Part shown: one piece after another, positions 49,334 through 58,982 of the stretch
Layout: each line of letters begins with the position of its first letter
How positions within the stretch are numbered: the first letter of the stretch is position 1
Source: Pseudomonadota bacterium
GTDB taxonomy: Bacteria; Pseudomonadota; Alphaproteobacteria; Sphingomonadales; Sphingomonadaceae
Length of the DNA stretch: 64,000 nt
Assembly: GCA_023394965.1 (NCBI GenBank)
Contig: JAEWZX010000042.1
Location: forward strand, 124,001-188,000
Direction of reading: 5' to 3'
Translations under genes and position numbers: made by a program
Notes under the pieces: generated by a model
What the model saw: only the letters and a program-made list of their open reading frames with translations
Told to the model about the DNA's origin: nothing
The model's database searches: none

Positions 49334-50857
49334 TCAACGCTCCTTCGTGGCGGAGAAGGTGAGGTCCGGGTTCTTTTCCTGCTGATAGTTCACGTCCCAC
49401 GGGCTCTTGGCCATGAAGACCAGATCCCCGTCGCGATCCTTGGCGAGGTTGGACAGGTTGAACTTCTCGAATTCGTTCAGCGCCTTTTCTTCCCCCCTGA
49501 TCCAGCGGGCAGTGGCGAAAGGCGATGCTTCCAGCCGCGCTTCCACCTTGTATTCGGCCGACAGGCGGCTGATCAGCACGTCGAGCTGGAGCTGGCCGAC
49601 CACGCCGACGATCCACTGCCCGCCCAGTTCGGGATAGAAGACCTGGATCACCCCTTCTTCGGACAGATCGTCGAGCGCCTTGCGCAACTGCTTGGTCTTG
49701 GTCGGATCGACCAGCGCCACACGGCGCAGGATTTCGGGCGCGAAATTAGGCAGGCCGGTAAAGCGGATCGCGTTCTTTTCGCTCAGCGTATCGCCCACGC
49801 GCAGCGTCCCGTGGTTGGGGATGCCGATGATGTCGCCCGGTTCGGCAGTGTCGGCCACTTCGCGGTCCTGCGCGAAGAACAGGATCGGCGAATGGATCGC
49901 CACCGGCTTGCCGAGCCCCGACGGGGTCAGCTTCATGCCGCGTTTGAACGTGCCCGACACCTGCCGCATGAAAGCGATCCGGTCGCGGTGGTTGGGGTCC
50001 ATATTGGCCTGCACCTTGAAGATGAAGCCGGTCACTTCGTCGCGGTCCGGGCTGATCTGTTCCTCACCGGCAGGCTGCGGGCGCGGCGGCGGGGCATATT
50101 TCGCAATTGCCTCGATCAGCTCGGTCACGCCGAAATTCTTCAGCGCCGATCCGAAATAGACCGGCGTGAGGTCCCCATTGCGATAGGCTTCCAGATCGAA
50201 TTCGGGATAGCCGATCTGCGCCAGTTCGATGTTCTCGGCAAAGCGTTCGGGGATTTCGGCATCGCAGTCGCGCTTGCCCCTGAATTCCTTGCTCGGTCCT
50301 TCGGGCCGCGCGATGCAGCCGGTTTCGAAATCGAGCACGCCTTCGAACTCGCCGCCCATCCCCACCGGATAGGCCTGCGGGCTGACGTCCAGCGCCAGCA
50401 TGTCGGCGATCTCGTCCAGCAGTTCGAACACCGGCCGCCCTTCACGGTCGACCTTGTTGACGAAGGTGATGATCGGCACGCTGCGCAGGCGGCACACCTC
50501 GAACAGCTTGCGCGTCTGCGGTTCGATCCCCTTGGCCGCGTCGATCACCATGATCGCCGAATCGACTGCGGTCAGCGTGCGATAGGTGTCTTCGGAAAAA
50601 TCCTCGTGCCCCGGCGTGTCGAGCAGGTTGAAGGTGATCCCCTCACGCTCGAACGTCATGACCGAACTGGTCACCGAAATGCCGCGCTGCTGTTCGATCT
50701 TCATCCAGTCCGACCGCGCCCGCCGCGCCTGCCCCCGCGCCTTGACCTCTCCGGCCAGATGGATCGCGCCGCCGGTCAGCAACAGCTTCTCGGTGAGCGT
50801 GGTCTTACCCGCGTCGGGGTGGGAAATGATGGCGAAGGTACGGCGATTGGAAGTCAT
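49334..50857 (-). CDS. prfC: peptide chain release factor 3
   Basis: 507-residue translational GTPase: G1 IISHPDAGKTTLTEKLLL, switch RGISVTSSVM, G3 LLDTPGHEDFSEDTYRTL, G4 FVNKVDREGR, and RF3-type C-terminal VGVVGQLQLDVLISRLSAEYKVEARLE. Recycles RF1/RF2 from the ribosome after termination. ATG at 50857 is at the natural N-terminus. Upstream lies a repeat-rich gap. Confidence 0.96.
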   Translation of the reverse strand: MTSNRRTFAIISHPDAGKTTLTEKLLLTGGAIHLAGEVKARGQARRARSDWMKIEQQRGISVTSSVMTFEREGITFNLLDTPGHEDFSEDTYRTLTAVDSAIMVIDAAKGIEPQTRKLFEVCRLRSVPIITFVNKVDREGRPVFELLDEIADMLALDVSPQAYPVGMGGEFEGVLDFETGCIARPEGPSKEFRGKRDCDAEIPERFAENIELAQIGYPEFDLEAYRNGDLTPVYFGSALKNFGVTELIEAIAKYAPPPRPQPAGEEQISPDRDEVTGFIFKVQANMDPNHRDRIAFMRQVSGTFKRGMKLTPSGLGKPVAIHSPILFFAQDREVADTAEPGDIIGIPNHGTLRVGDTLSEKNAIRFTGLPNFAPEILRRVALVDPTKTKQLRKALDDLSEEGVIQVFYPELGGQWIVGVVGQLQLDVLISRLSAEYKVEARLEASPFATARWIRGEEKALNEFEKFNLSNLAKDRDGDLVFMAKSPWDVNYQQEKNPDLTFSATKER

Positions 50858-50879
50858 TGTATGTCTCTGCTGTCGTCAT

Positions 50880-50945
50880 CCCCGCACAGGCGGGGTCCAG
50901 GGGCGGGCAAGCGCGGGGGCAAGGGGGATTCCCGCCTTCGCGGGA
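50880..50945. repeat. pair of short palindromes, different family from the GTA repeats
   Basis: CCCCGCACAGGCGGGG at 50880-50895 and TCCCGCCTTCGCGGGA at 50930-50945, separated by a G-rich spacer, in the gap between prfC and the SDR gene. Typical intergenic palindromes of sphingomonad genomes. Confidence 0.7.
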
Positions 50946-50957
50946 CCGACGCGTCCG

Positions 50958-51713
50958 CTAATTCTCCCTCGCCACGCGGAACCCTGCGAAACCCTGGTTC
51001 ACCGGCATCGGTTCCAGCCGGTTGATGTTGAGATGCGGCGGCAGTTCGGCGACCCATTTGATCATGTCGGCAATATCGTGCCCGGTCATCGGGTTGGCGC
51101 CGCGATAGAGATCGTCGCTCGCTTCCTGGCTGCCGGTGCGCACCAGCGTGAATTCGGTTTCGACCATGCCCGGTTCGATACTGGTCACGCGCACGCCGGT
51201 GCCGTGCAGATCCGCGCGCAGCGCCAGGGTGAAATGGTTCGTAAACGCCTTGCTGCCCGCATAGACATTGCCGCCCGGATAGATGTAATTGCCCGCCACC
51301 GAACCGATGGCGATGATTGCGCCCCTGCGTTCGATCAGCACCGGTAACAGCAGCCTAGTCAGCACCACCATCGCCGTCACATTGGTGTCGATCATGGTCT
51401 GCCAGTCGGCCAGATTCGCCTCCTGCGCGGGCGACAGGCCCTGCGCCAGCCCGGCATTGTTGACCAGCAGGTCGATCCCGGCAAAATCTTCCGGCAGGGC
51501 GGCAATCGCCGCATCCATCGCCTCTGCATCGCGCACGTCGAAACAGGCGGCGTGGACCTTGTCCGCCCCCAGTTCCGCAACCAGCGCATCCAGCCGTTCC
51601 TGCCGCCGCCCGGTGGCGATGCAGCGCCAGCCGCTCGCCACCAGCGTGCGGACGGTGGCTTCGCCGATCCCGGCGGTGGCACCGGTTACGAATGCGGTAC
51701 GGGTCTGTGTCAT
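50958..51713 (-). CDS. SDR family NAD(P)-dependent oxidoreductase
   Basis: 251 residues, classical short-chain dehydrogenase: TAFVTGATAGIGEATVRTL (cofactor loop), LVNNAGLAQG, GSVAGNYIYPGGNVYAGSKAFTNHF (catalytic Ser, Tyr, Lys), SIEPGMVETEF. Similar to YdfG-type 3-hydroxy acid dehydrogenases. Start overlaps the preceding gene stop (ATGA). Substrate unknown. Confidence 0.92.
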   Translation of the reverse strand: MTQTRTAFVTGATAGIGEATVRTLVASGWRCIATGRRQERLDALVAELGADKVHAACFDVRDAEAMDAAIAALPEDFAGIDLLVNNAGLAQGLSPAQEANLADWQTMIDTNVTAMVVLTRLLLPVLIERRGAIIAIGSVAGNYIYPGGNVYAGSKAFTNHFTLALRADLHGTGVRVTSIEPGMVETEFTLVRTGSQEASDDLYRGANPMTGHDIADMIKWVAELPPHLNINRLEPMPVNQGFAGFRVAREN

Positions 51714-52693
51714 CTTCTAACTCCTGTAGCGGCGGCCAGCAGCGCCTCGGCCCGCCATTGCGGATCGCGGAAGGCACGCGCCTGCCAGTCCGGCAGCAGC
51801 CGGTCGATTACCAGCATCAGCGCCAGCCCTTCGTCCTGCGACCACTGGCTACCGTCGCGGCGCACTTCCCGCAGCGCCGTTTCCGCGTCCAGCGATCCGC
51901 CGCGCGCGCTTAGATAATGACGATAGGCAAGCCATTGGCCCATGCCTTCCATCGTCAGGAAAATATCGTCGAAGGCGGTATAGAACCGCCGCCTGCCGGT
52001 AAAGAACCGCGCCCGCCGGTCGCGCATCGCCGCCAGCGCTTCGCGCCCGATACGGCGCGCTTCCGCATCGCTGGGCGCGGCGGCGGCGGCAAACAGCAGA
52101 TCGCGTTCGCGCTCGTAGGCCGCGCGATAGGCGGCACTGTTGCCGAAACGGTTCTGCACCATGTCGTCGTTGAGGTCGCGTTCCGAAATGCCGTTGGCGC
52201 GCGCCAGCCGGTCCAGCAGCGGCCCGGCCAGGCCGCCCTGCCGGGTGTGCATGATCTCATGCAGCAGAACCCCGTCCATCAGCCCTTCCACGCCAAGGCC
52301 GCTCTGCACACCCGCCGCGCGCCACACGCTGGGCAGGCTCATCACGAAATAATCGGTCGCACTGCCGGTCGCAAAGGCTACCGGACCCAGCGGCACGTCG
52401 CGCCCGCCGGGCAGGCGCGGGCGGCCCTGATGCGGCGTACCGGTCAGACGGTCGAATTGCCCGCCCGGCATGATGTAAAGGCAGCGATCATCCAGCGTGA
52501 CCACATCGGGCAGCGGGTCCGGATCGATGCCGAGATCGCGCGGCGCCGATACGCGCCAGTCCGCCAGCGCCCCTTCCAGCCACGCGCGGTCGCCCCTTGC
52601 CATCACACAATCGCCGTCCCTTGCGGATGCGGCGGTGCAGGCTGTCGCCAGCAGCAGGCCCAGGGCAAGGATCGGGCCGCGCGGCAGCTTCAT
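51710..52693 (-). CDS. exported putative metalloprotease-like protein with HExxH motif
   Basis: 327 residues with signal peptide or lipobox (LALGLLLATACTAASA). A zinc-type HEIMH motif occurs in GVLLHEIMHTRQGG at about residue 145, with a downstream helical domain (RDLLFAAAAAPSDAEARR, RARFFTGRRRFYTAFDDIFLTMEGMGQWLAYRHYL) that holds a candidate third ligand Glu. The family is not one I recognise; it could be an inactive scaffold. Coupled by ATGA to both pheT and the SDR gene. Confidence 0.78.
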   Translation of the reverse strand: MKLPRGPILALGLLLATACTAASARDGDCVMARGDRAWLEGALADWRVSAPRDLGIDPDPLPDVVTLDDRCLYIMPGGQFDRLTGTPHQGRPRLPGGRDVPLGPVAFATGSATDYFVMSLPSVWRAAGVQSGLGVEGLMDGVLLHEIMHTRQGGLAGPLLDRLARANGISERDLNDDMVQNRFGNSAAYRAAYERERDLLFAAAAAPSDAEARRIGREALAAMRDRRARFFTGRRRFYTAFDDIFLTMEGMGQWLAYRHYLSARGGSLDAETALREVRRDGSQWSQDEGLALMLVIDRLLPDWQARAFRDPQWRAEALLAAATGVRR

Positions 52694-55080
52694 CCACGCA
52701 GCTCCGCGCCCTGTTTGGCGGCAGCGGCCACGACCTTGTCCGAAATCGCCTTGATTTCGGCATCGGTGAAGCTCTTGTCGCCCGGCTGCAGCGTGATCTC
52801 CACGGCAACCGATTTGCTGCCTTCCGGCACGCCCTGCCCGGCGAACACATCGAACACGCGGGCCGCGGTAATCGCCTGCTTGTCCGCACCCTTTACGGCG
52901 CGCACCAGATCGGCAGCGGCCAGATCGGCAGGCACCAGGAAAGCGAAATCGCGCGTGATCGCCTGCAAGGCGGGCGGTGCATAGGCGGCGCGGGCGAATG
53001 TGCCGCCGCCCTTCTTCGCCGGCAGCGCATCGAGATAGATTTCGACCGCCATCACCGGCCCATCGACATCGAAGGCTTTCAGCGTTCTGGGATGCAGCGC
53101 ACCGAAACGGGCCAGCACGTTCTTGGGGCCAAGCCGCAATGTGGCGGACTGGCCCGGATGGAACTGGTCCCCGGCATCGCCCATCACCATCAGATTGCCC
53201 GTTGGCGCACCGACCGCTTCCAGCAGGGCCATGGCTTCGGCCTTGGCATCATAGGCATCGAACGGCACGGACTTGCCCGTGCTCCAGTCGCGCGCGGTCT
53301 TTTCGCCCGCCAGCACCAGGCCCAGCGTCGGCTTTTCATCGCTCGCGCCGTCTTTCCCGACAAAATAGCGCCGCCCGATTTCGAACAGGCGCGCGCCCGC
53401 AGCGCCGCGATCGGCATTGCGCTTGGCCGCCGACAGCAGGCCGGGGATGAGCGAGGGGCGCATGGCCTTCATATCCTCGCTGATCGGGTTATCCAGCACC
53501 CACAGCCGGGCCCCGTCGGCGAAATATTCGGCATCGGCGGTCGGCAGGAAAGACCAGGTCACCGCTTCGTTCAGCCCGCGCGCGGCAGCCGCGCGGCGCA
53601 GCTTGCGTTCGACCTGCTGCAAGGGCGATGCGGTCGGCCGGGCCACGCCTTCGACACGCGGCAGCGCCACGCTTGCCACCTTGTCCAGCCCGTAAATGCG
53701 GACCACTTCCTCGACCAGATCGGCGGGGCCTTCGATGTCGTGGCGGCGCAGCGGGCAGGTAACCTGCCAGTCTTCGGCCACCGCGAAATCCAGCGCTTCC
53801 AGAATGGCGCGCTGCTCGTCTTCCGGCACATCCACCCCGCCCAGACGCGCTGTCAGGCCGGGATCGAACGGGACCACCATCGGGTTGGACGGGGCCGCGC
53901 CTGCACGCACTACCTGCGTCGGCGTACCGCCACAGCTCTGCACGATCAGATCGGTCAGCAGGGCCAGCCCATCGTCCAGGAAAGCCGGATCGACACCGCG
54001 TTCGAACCGCGTGCGCGCATCCGATGCCAGACCCAGCTTGCGCCCGGTCACGCCGATCCGCGTGGGATCGAAATAGGCGATTTCCAGCAGCACATCCGTG
54101 GTGCCTTCACCGGCACCAGAATGCTCGCCGCCCATGATCCCGGCGATATCGTGCACGCCGGCATCGTCGGCGATCACGGTCATCGTGTCGTCGAGCGTAT
54201 AGGTCTTCTCGTTCAGCGCCTCGACCGTTTCGCCATTGGCGGCGCGCCGCGCGCTCACGGCTCCGCTCAACCGGGCAAGGTCATAGACATGGGCCGGACG
54301 GCCGGTCGCCAGCATCAGATAATTGGTGCAGTCCACCAGCGCGCTGATCGGGCGCTGGCCCGCCGCCTTGAGGCGGCGCTGCATCCAGTCGGGCGATGCG
54401 CCATTGGTCACGCCCTTGATGACGCGTCCGTAAAATGCGGGGCAGCCTTCGGGATCGTCGATGCGGATTTCGGTCGGGCATGCGCCCTCGCCTGCAATGG
54501 CAGGAATTTCCGGCGTCTTCAGCGTGCCGATCCCGGCTGCGGCCAGATCGCGGGCAAGGCCCAGCACGCCCATGCAATCGGGCCGGTTCGGCGTGATCGC
54601 CACATCGAAGACCGGCGATGCGGCGCTATATTCGGCAAAGCTGGTGCCGGTCGGTGCATCGTCGGGCAGTTCGATGATGCCGTCATGCTCGTCGCCCAGT
54701 TCCAGCTCGCGCACCGAACACATCATGCCGTTGCTTTCGACCCCGCGAATCGCGCTCTTGCGCAATTCCATGCCATTGGCCGGAACCACCGCGCCCGGCA
54801 GGCCCAGCACGCCCTTCATCCCGGCGCGCGCATTGGGGGCACCGCAGACCACCTGCAGCGGATCGCCTTCGCCCGTATCGACACTCAGCACCTGCAGCTT
54901 GTCGGCATCGGGGTGCGGCCCCGCCGTCAGCACATGGGCGACGCGGAAACCGGCCAGCCTGTCCGCCGGATCCTCGATCCCCTCGACCTCGTGGCCGATG
55001 CGGTTGAGCGCGGCGGCAATGTCGGCGACCGAGGCATCGGTGTCGAGATAGGCTTTCAGCCATTCGAGCGAGAACTTCAT
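52690..55080 (-). CDS. pheT: phenylalanine--tRNA ligase beta subunit
   Basis: 796 residues. MKFSLEWLKAYLDTDASVADIAAALNRIGHEVEGIED, the EMAP/tRNA-binding domain (VAHVLTAGPHPDADKLQVLSVDTGEG), B3/B4 editing domain, B5 and FDX-ACB C-terminal domain (PALQAITRDFAFLVPADL...). ATG 55080 overlaps the pheS stop (ATGA). Confidence 0.97.
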   Translation of the reverse strand: MKFSLEWLKAYLDTDASVADIAAALNRIGHEVEGIEDPADRLAGFRVAHVLTAGPHPDADKLQVLSVDTGEGDPLQVVCGAPNARAGMKGVLGLPGAVVPANGMELRKSAIRGVESNGMMCSVRELELGDEHDGIIELPDDAPTGTSFAEYSAASPVFDVAITPNRPDCMGVLGLARDLAAAGIGTLKTPEIPAIAGEGACPTEIRIDDPEGCPAFYGRVIKGVTNGASPDWMQRRLKAAGQRPISALVDCTNYLMLATGRPAHVYDLARLSGAVSARRAANGETVEALNEKTYTLDDTMTVIADDAGVHDIAGIMGGEHSGAGEGTTDVLLEIAYFDPTRIGVTGRKLGLASDARTRFERGVDPAFLDDGLALLTDLIVQSCGGTPTQVVRAGAAPSNPMVVPFDPGLTARLGGVDVPEDEQRAILEALDFAVAEDWQVTCPLRRHDIEGPADLVEEVVRIYGLDKVASVALPRVEGVARPTASPLQQVERKLRRAAAARGLNEAVTWSFLPTADAEYFADGARLWVLDNPISEDMKAMRPSLIPGLLSAAKRNADRGAAGARLFEIGRRYFVGKDGASDEKPTLGLVLAGEKTARDWSTGKSVPFDAYDAKAEAMALLEAVGAPTGNLMVMGDAGDQFHPGQSATLRLGPKNVLARFGALHPRTLKAFDVDGPVMAVEIYLDALPAKKGGGTFARAAYAPPALQAITRDFAFLVPADLAAADLVRAVKGADKQAITAARVFDVFAGQGVPEGSKSVAVEITLQPGDKSFTDAEIKAISDKVVAAAAKQGAELRG

Positions 55081-56219
55081 GCCTTCGCTCCTACGCCTGC
55101 GGAAAGGGTCGGCTGATCGAAGGGCGAAAAGCCGTAATGATCCAGCCAGCGCTGATCGCCGTCGAAGAAGGCCCGCAAATCGTCCATCCCGTATTTGAGC
55201 ATGGCGAGCCGGTCGACGCCGAGCCCCCATGCGAAACCCTGCCATTCATCCGGGTCGAGCCCGGCAGATTCGATAACCCGGCGATTGACCATGCCGCTGC
55301 CCAGCAGTTCCATCCAGCCGTGCCCCGGCGCATCGCCATCGCCGCCCAGCACCTTGCGGCCATTCACATCTTCCCAGCCGACATCGACTTCGACCGATGG
55401 TTCGGTGAAAGGGAAATAGCTGGGGCGCAGGCGCAGCACGATATCCTCGCGCTCGAAAAACGCCTTGAGAAACGTCTCCAGCGTCCATTTGAGATGGCCC
55501 AGATGAATGCCCTTGTCGATCACCAGCCCTTCGACCTGATGGAACATCGGCGTGTGGGTGGCATCGCTGTCGCTGCGATAGACGCGGCCGGGTGCGATGA
55601 TGCGGATCGGCGCGCCGCGTTCGACCAGCGAGCGGATCTGCACCGGCGAGGTATGCGTGCGCAGCAGCATGCGGGTGTTAGACGCCTTGTCGAGCGGGGT
55701 ATCGGCCCCATCGAGCGGGTGATTGACAAGTGTGTCAGGGAAGTAAAACGTATCGTGCATGGCGCGGGCGGGGTGCGTCTCGGCCATGTTGAGCGCGGTG
55801 AAATTGTGCCAGTCGTCCTCGATTTCCGGCCCTGTGGCGACGGAAAAGCCAAGATCTGCAAAGATTTCCGCCAGCTCATCCATCACCTGGCTCACCGGGT
55901 GGACGGACCCCCGGGGCGTTTCCGGCGCGGGCAGCGTCAGGTCCAGGCTCTCGCTCGCCAGACGCGCCTCGAGCTCTGCGTTTTCAAGCACTTGCTTGCG
56001 TGCGGCAAGGGCATCGGCGGTGTCGCTGCGCAGGGCATTCAGGATCGGCCCCTGCACCTGCCGCTCCTCCGGCGACATCTTGCCCAGCGTTTTCATGAGG
56101 CCCGAAATCGACCCCTGCTTGCCCAGGAATTCTATCCGCAAAGCCTCCAGCGCGGCAGCATCAGGGGCATTTTCGATCCGCGTCAGCGCATCGGTCTTGA
56201 GTTGGTCGAGGTCGGTCAT
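55077..56219 (-). CDS. pheS: phenylalanine--tRNA ligase alpha subunit
   Basis: 380 residues: N-terminal coiled coil, then class II motifs: HPVSQVMDELAEIFADLGF, LRTHTSPVQIRSL, RIIAPGRVYRSDSDATHTPMFHQVEGLVIDKG, and GSGMVNRRVIESAGLDPDEWQGFAWGLGVDRLAMLKYG. Catalyses phenylalanylation of tRNA with PheT. Start 56219 (MTDLDQLK) is at the usual position. Confidence 0.97.
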   Translation of the reverse strand: MTDLDQLKTDALTRIENAPDAAALEALRIEFLGKQGSISGLMKTLGKMSPEERQVQGPILNALRSDTADALAARKQVLENAELEARLASESLDLTLPAPETPRGSVHPVSQVMDELAEIFADLGFSVATGPEIEDDWHNFTALNMAETHPARAMHDTFYFPDTLVNHPLDGADTPLDKASNTRMLLRTHTSPVQIRSLVERGAPIRIIAPGRVYRSDSDATHTPMFHQVEGLVIDKGIHLGHLKWTLETFLKAFFEREDIVLRLRPSYFPFTEPSVEVDVGWEDVNGRKVLGGDGDAPGHGWMELLGSGMVNRRVIESAGLDPDEWQGFAWGLGVDRLAMLKYGMDDLRAFFDGDQRWLDHYGFSPFDQPTLSAGVGAKA

Positions 56220-56300
56220 CGGATCCGCTTGAAACTGTAGGAATTGTCTCTGCGCTGCCCCTAGCGCCATGTGCACAAATGCTAAAGCCCAGTTTCCGAT

Positions 56301-57215
56301 TCAGCCGCGCGGGTCGGATGGCGGCGCACAAGAAGCGGGCCGGTGCAGCACCTGCATCGCTTCACCCGCAACAGCCGCCCGCGCATGCGCCGCCGCCGCC
56401 AGGACAGGATGTGGAAGCCGGGCATATTCGCTCGGGCCCATAGTCATGAACCGCTTGAAATCTCTCACGAAATGCGCCTGATCGTGATAATGCGTGTCGA
56501 GCGTGTCGATCCATTTGAGCGAGGGGTCGAGCATGAATCTGGCGAGGCTGCGGACAAACCGCTGCCGCCGCAGCAACAGCTGCGGGCTGAACCCGAATAC
56601 GCGGCGGCTGAACCGTTCCATGGTGCGCATGCTCATGCCCAAGACCTGCGAAAGTTCGGCAACGCTGCGAATGTCCGGATCGACCAGCGCCTCCTGCGCC
56701 CGCAATATCCGCGCATCCTGTGCAGACGGTGCCACAAACAGCGCTGCAAGCCCCTGAAGCAACGCATCTTTTTCAGCCTCCACAGCGCCCGGACCGCTGA
56801 AAATGCAGTCACATAGCGGCCCCAGCCGTGACAGCGCCGGATCTGCCTCGACATCCACGAGCCTGTCGGCATAATCGCTTGCTGCGGCAGCGGTCAGGCC
56901 CTCCCAACCCAGCGGCATGAAACCGATTCCCCAAGACCTGCCATTGGTCGCGCGAAAATGCGTAGTGACGCTGGTCGGACCCGCGAGCACCGCCCGCGGC
57001 ATCCGTTCAAGCGGATTGCCGCCCAGCCCGGCTTCCACGTTCTGGTGCGGAATGATGCGCAGATTCGCCCATTCGGGATGCAGCCAATCGTCCACGGCCC
57101 CCTGCCCATATCCGGAAATCTCCAGATGATAGAGCGTGGTAACGAAGGGCCTCAGCTCCGGCGGGGGCAGAAAGAACCGCAGTGCGACAGCGGCGGGTGC
57201 AGTCCCTGTGGTCAT
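56301..57215 (-). CDS. AraC family transcriptional regulator
   Basis: 304 residues: an N-terminal sensor-like domain (PPELRPFVTTLYHLEISGYG, WLHPEWANLRIIP, GIGFMPLGWEGL) and a C-terminal HTH_18 domain (about 190-275, SVAELSQVLGMSMRTMERFSRRVFGFSPQLLLRRQRFVRSLARFM). Paralogue of the next gene, with the same motifs throughout. Inserted between rplT and pheS. Regulated genes unknown. Confidence 0.9.
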   Translation of the reverse strand: MTTGTAPAAVALRFFLPPPELRPFVTTLYHLEISGYGQGAVDDWLHPEWANLRIIPHQNVEAGLGGNPLERMPRAVLAGPTSVTTHFRATNGRSWGIGFMPLGWEGLTAAAASDYADRLVDVEADPALSRLGPLCDCIFSGPGAVEAEKDALLQGLAALFVAPSAQDARILRAQEALVDPDIRSVAELSQVLGMSMRTMERFSRRVFGFSPQLLLRRQRFVRSLARFMLDPSLKWIDTLDTHYHDQAHFVRDFKRFMTMGPSEYARLPHPVLAAAAHARAAVAGEAMQVLHRPASCAPPSDPRG

Positions 57216-57288
57216 CGCCTTTGACCCCCGCCAAGCTGCCGCCGGCAGGGCAGAGTCGACTTCAAGGAAACGGCCCCGCTTTCCAAGA

Positions 57289-58161
57289 CTATTTCGGCCT
57301 GTCGAGCGTTTGGACCGGCGATCCCCAGACGCGCTTGCGTTCGACCATGAACGCGCTCAGCACAGGGTGGCTTTTCGCGGCATATTCGCTGGGCGAACAC
57401 TGCATGAAAGCGTGAAACTCGTGCACGAAATGGGATTGGTCGTGGTAATGGCGATCGATCACTTCGGACCAGTTCGACTGCGGCTCCAGCATGAAGGCTG
57501 CCAGACTGCGCATCAGTCTCTGACGGCGCAGCAGCAGGCGCGGAGGAAATCCGAAATGCCGCAGGCAGGTTCGCTCCAACGTCCGCTTGGACAAACCGCA
57601 TCGCCGGGCGAATTCATCCACCTGAACCAGATGGGGATCCACCATCGTTTCATGGATCAACTTGATGCGAGCGGAGTTTCTCGGCGGCTCGGCCAGCGCG
57701 CGAAAGAAGTCGACCAGCAGCGCAAACTGATCCTCGTCCGAATAGTCCCGGGTGCACAGCTTCTCGCACAGCGGCACGAAAGCGGCGAAGGCGGGATGTT
57801 GCTCCCCATCGACGACTGTATTGGCGTGCGCACTTGCATCCAGCCCGACAAAGCGCGCCCACCCCAGAGGAAACAGCCCGATGCCCCACATGCGGGTGCG
57901 CCCGATGCTGAAATGCGTCGGGCCGGAACTGGGACCTGTCGCCTGAAAGCGCACGCCTTCCCCGCGCACACCATCGGTAAACTGGACCATCGGCGACGTG
58001 CCCGTAAAAAAGCGTAGATTTCCCCATTCCGGCTGCAGCCAGTCTTCCAGAAATTCCCCTTCCGGCAGATCGACCTCGAGCCTGTAGAAACTAGTAAAAC
58101 AGGGTGCCAAGTCTGCCGGTGGTGCGAAAAAGCGCACATCGATGGCTTTACGGTCTGTCAA
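57289..58161 (-). CDS. AraC family transcriptional regulator (paralogue)
   Basis: 290 residues, clearly related to 56301-57215: PADLAPCFTSFYRLEVDLPEGEFLEDWLQPEWGNLRFF, GIGLFPLGWARFVGL, and HTH segment VDEFARRCGLSKRTLERTCLRHFGFPPRLLLRRQRLMRSLAAFML. Gap of 73 bases to its paralogue. The pair looks like a tandem duplication followed by strong divergence. Confidence 0.9.
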   Translation of the reverse strand: MTDRKAIDVRFFAPPADLAPCFTSFYRLEVDLPEGEFLEDWLQPEWGNLRFFTGTSPMVQFTDGVRGEGVRFQATGPSSGPTHFSIGRTRMWGIGLFPLGWARFVGLDASAHANTVVDGEQHPAFAAFVPLCEKLCTRDYSDEDQFALLVDFFRALAEPPRNSARIKLIHETMVDPHLVQVDEFARRCGLSKRTLERTCLRHFGFPPRLLLRRQRLMRSLAAFMLEPQSNWSEVIDRHYHDQSHFVHEFHAFMQCSPSEYAAKSHPVLSAFMVERKRVWGSPVQTLDRPK

Positions 58162-58222
58162 TCGCCCCCTCCGACTGAAGAGCGTAACTATATACCGTTG
58201 TTAACGCGCGACAAGCTGCAAT

Positions 58223-58251
58223 AAAAAAGGGCGCCCCTTGCGGAGCGCCCT
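58223..58251 (-). terminator. terminator of the rpmI-rplT operon
   Basis: Stem AGGGCGC...GCGCCCT at 58228-58251; on the minus strand it is followed by a U run (A at 58223-58228). Confidence 0.85.
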
Positions 58252-58277
58252 TGCGAATATATTATCTGACAGCGGCC

Positions 58278-58637
58278 TTAAGCAGGAAGTGCCTTCTTGG
58301 CCTGTTCGATGATCGCCTTGAAAGCAGCGCCTTCGTTCATGGCGAGATCTGCCATAACTTTGCGGTCGAGTTCGATGCCAGCGAGCTTGGTACCGTGCAT
58401 GAACTGCGAATAGGTCAGGCCTTCGGCGCGAACCGCAGCGTTGATACGCTGGATCCACAGAGCGCGGAAGTTCCGCTTCTTGATCTTGCGATCGCGGTAA
58501 GCGTACTGACCGGCCTTTTCGACAGCCTGACGGGCGATGCGGATCGTATTCTTGCGACGGCCGCGATAGCCCTTCGCCTGATCAAGAATCCGCTTGTGCT
58601 TCTGGCGCGTGGTGACGCCGCGTTTAATGCGAGGCAT
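58278..58637 (-). CDS. rplT: 50S ribosomal protein L20
   Basis: 119 residues: MPRIKRGVTTRQKHKRILDQAKGYRGRRKNTIRIARQAVEKAGQYAYRDRKIKKR start and SQFMHGTKLAGIELDRKVMADLAMNEGAAFKAIIEQAK end, standard L20. Binds 23S rRNA early in assembly. Downstream of rpmI by 23 bases. infC does not precede the pair, and the usual pheST partner genes are separated from it by two AraC genes. Confidence 0.98.
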   Translation of the reverse strand: MPRIKRGVTTRQKHKRILDQAKGYRGRRKNTIRIARQAVEKAGQYAYRDRKIKKRNFRALWIQRINAAVRAEGLTYSQFMHGTKLAGIELDRKVMADLAMNEGAAFKAIIEQAKKALPA

Positions 58638-58660
58638 TTCGTATTCTCCTTAATTCGCGA

Positions 58661-58864
58661 TCAGTCGAGGCCGTAGGGCGCCCACTTTTTCACCGTGCGG
58701 CTGTCGGCTTCCGACAGGACGGTGGTGCCGCGGTTCTGGCGAATATACTTCGCATTGTGGCTGATCAGGCGGTGGCGCTTGCCGGCGACACCATGCTTGA
58801 CCTTGCCGGTTGCAGTGATCTTGAAGCGTTTCTTCACACCGCTCTTGGTCTTCAGCTTGGGCAT
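58661..58864 (-). CDS. rpmI: 50S ribosomal protein L35
   Basis: 67 residues: MPKLKTKSGVKKRFKITATGKVKHGVAGKRHRLISHNAKYIRQNRG is the L35 pattern. The ATG at 58864 is chosen because AAAGGAG ends 6 bases before it; the ATG at 58870 directly abuts that site. The 112 bases upstream hold no recognised gene; an L20 operator could lie there but I could not fold one with confidence. Confidence 0.97.
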   Translation of the reverse strand: MPKLKTKSGVKKRFKITATGKVKHGVAGKRHRLISHNAKYIRQNRGTTVLSEADSRTVKKWAPYGLD

Positions 58865-58982
58865 TTTCATCTCCTTTACAGAGACACGTCGCGCCAGCCC
58901 TGGCAGCCCTTACGGCCAGACCGGCGGTGAATCACGTGTCGGTGAAGGGCGCGCGTCTAGCGCTTCTGGAGACAAAAGCAAG

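Noticed and set aside
52597..55116. 839-codon plus-strand open frame opposite pheT.
   Set aside because: Composition rich in His, Arg and Gln typical of antisense frames; pheT has complete family motifs.
58871..58982. Possible L20 autoregulatory leader before rpmI.
   Set aside because: Short complementary stretches exist, but I could not draw a pseudoknot-like L20 site, and infC is not upstream.
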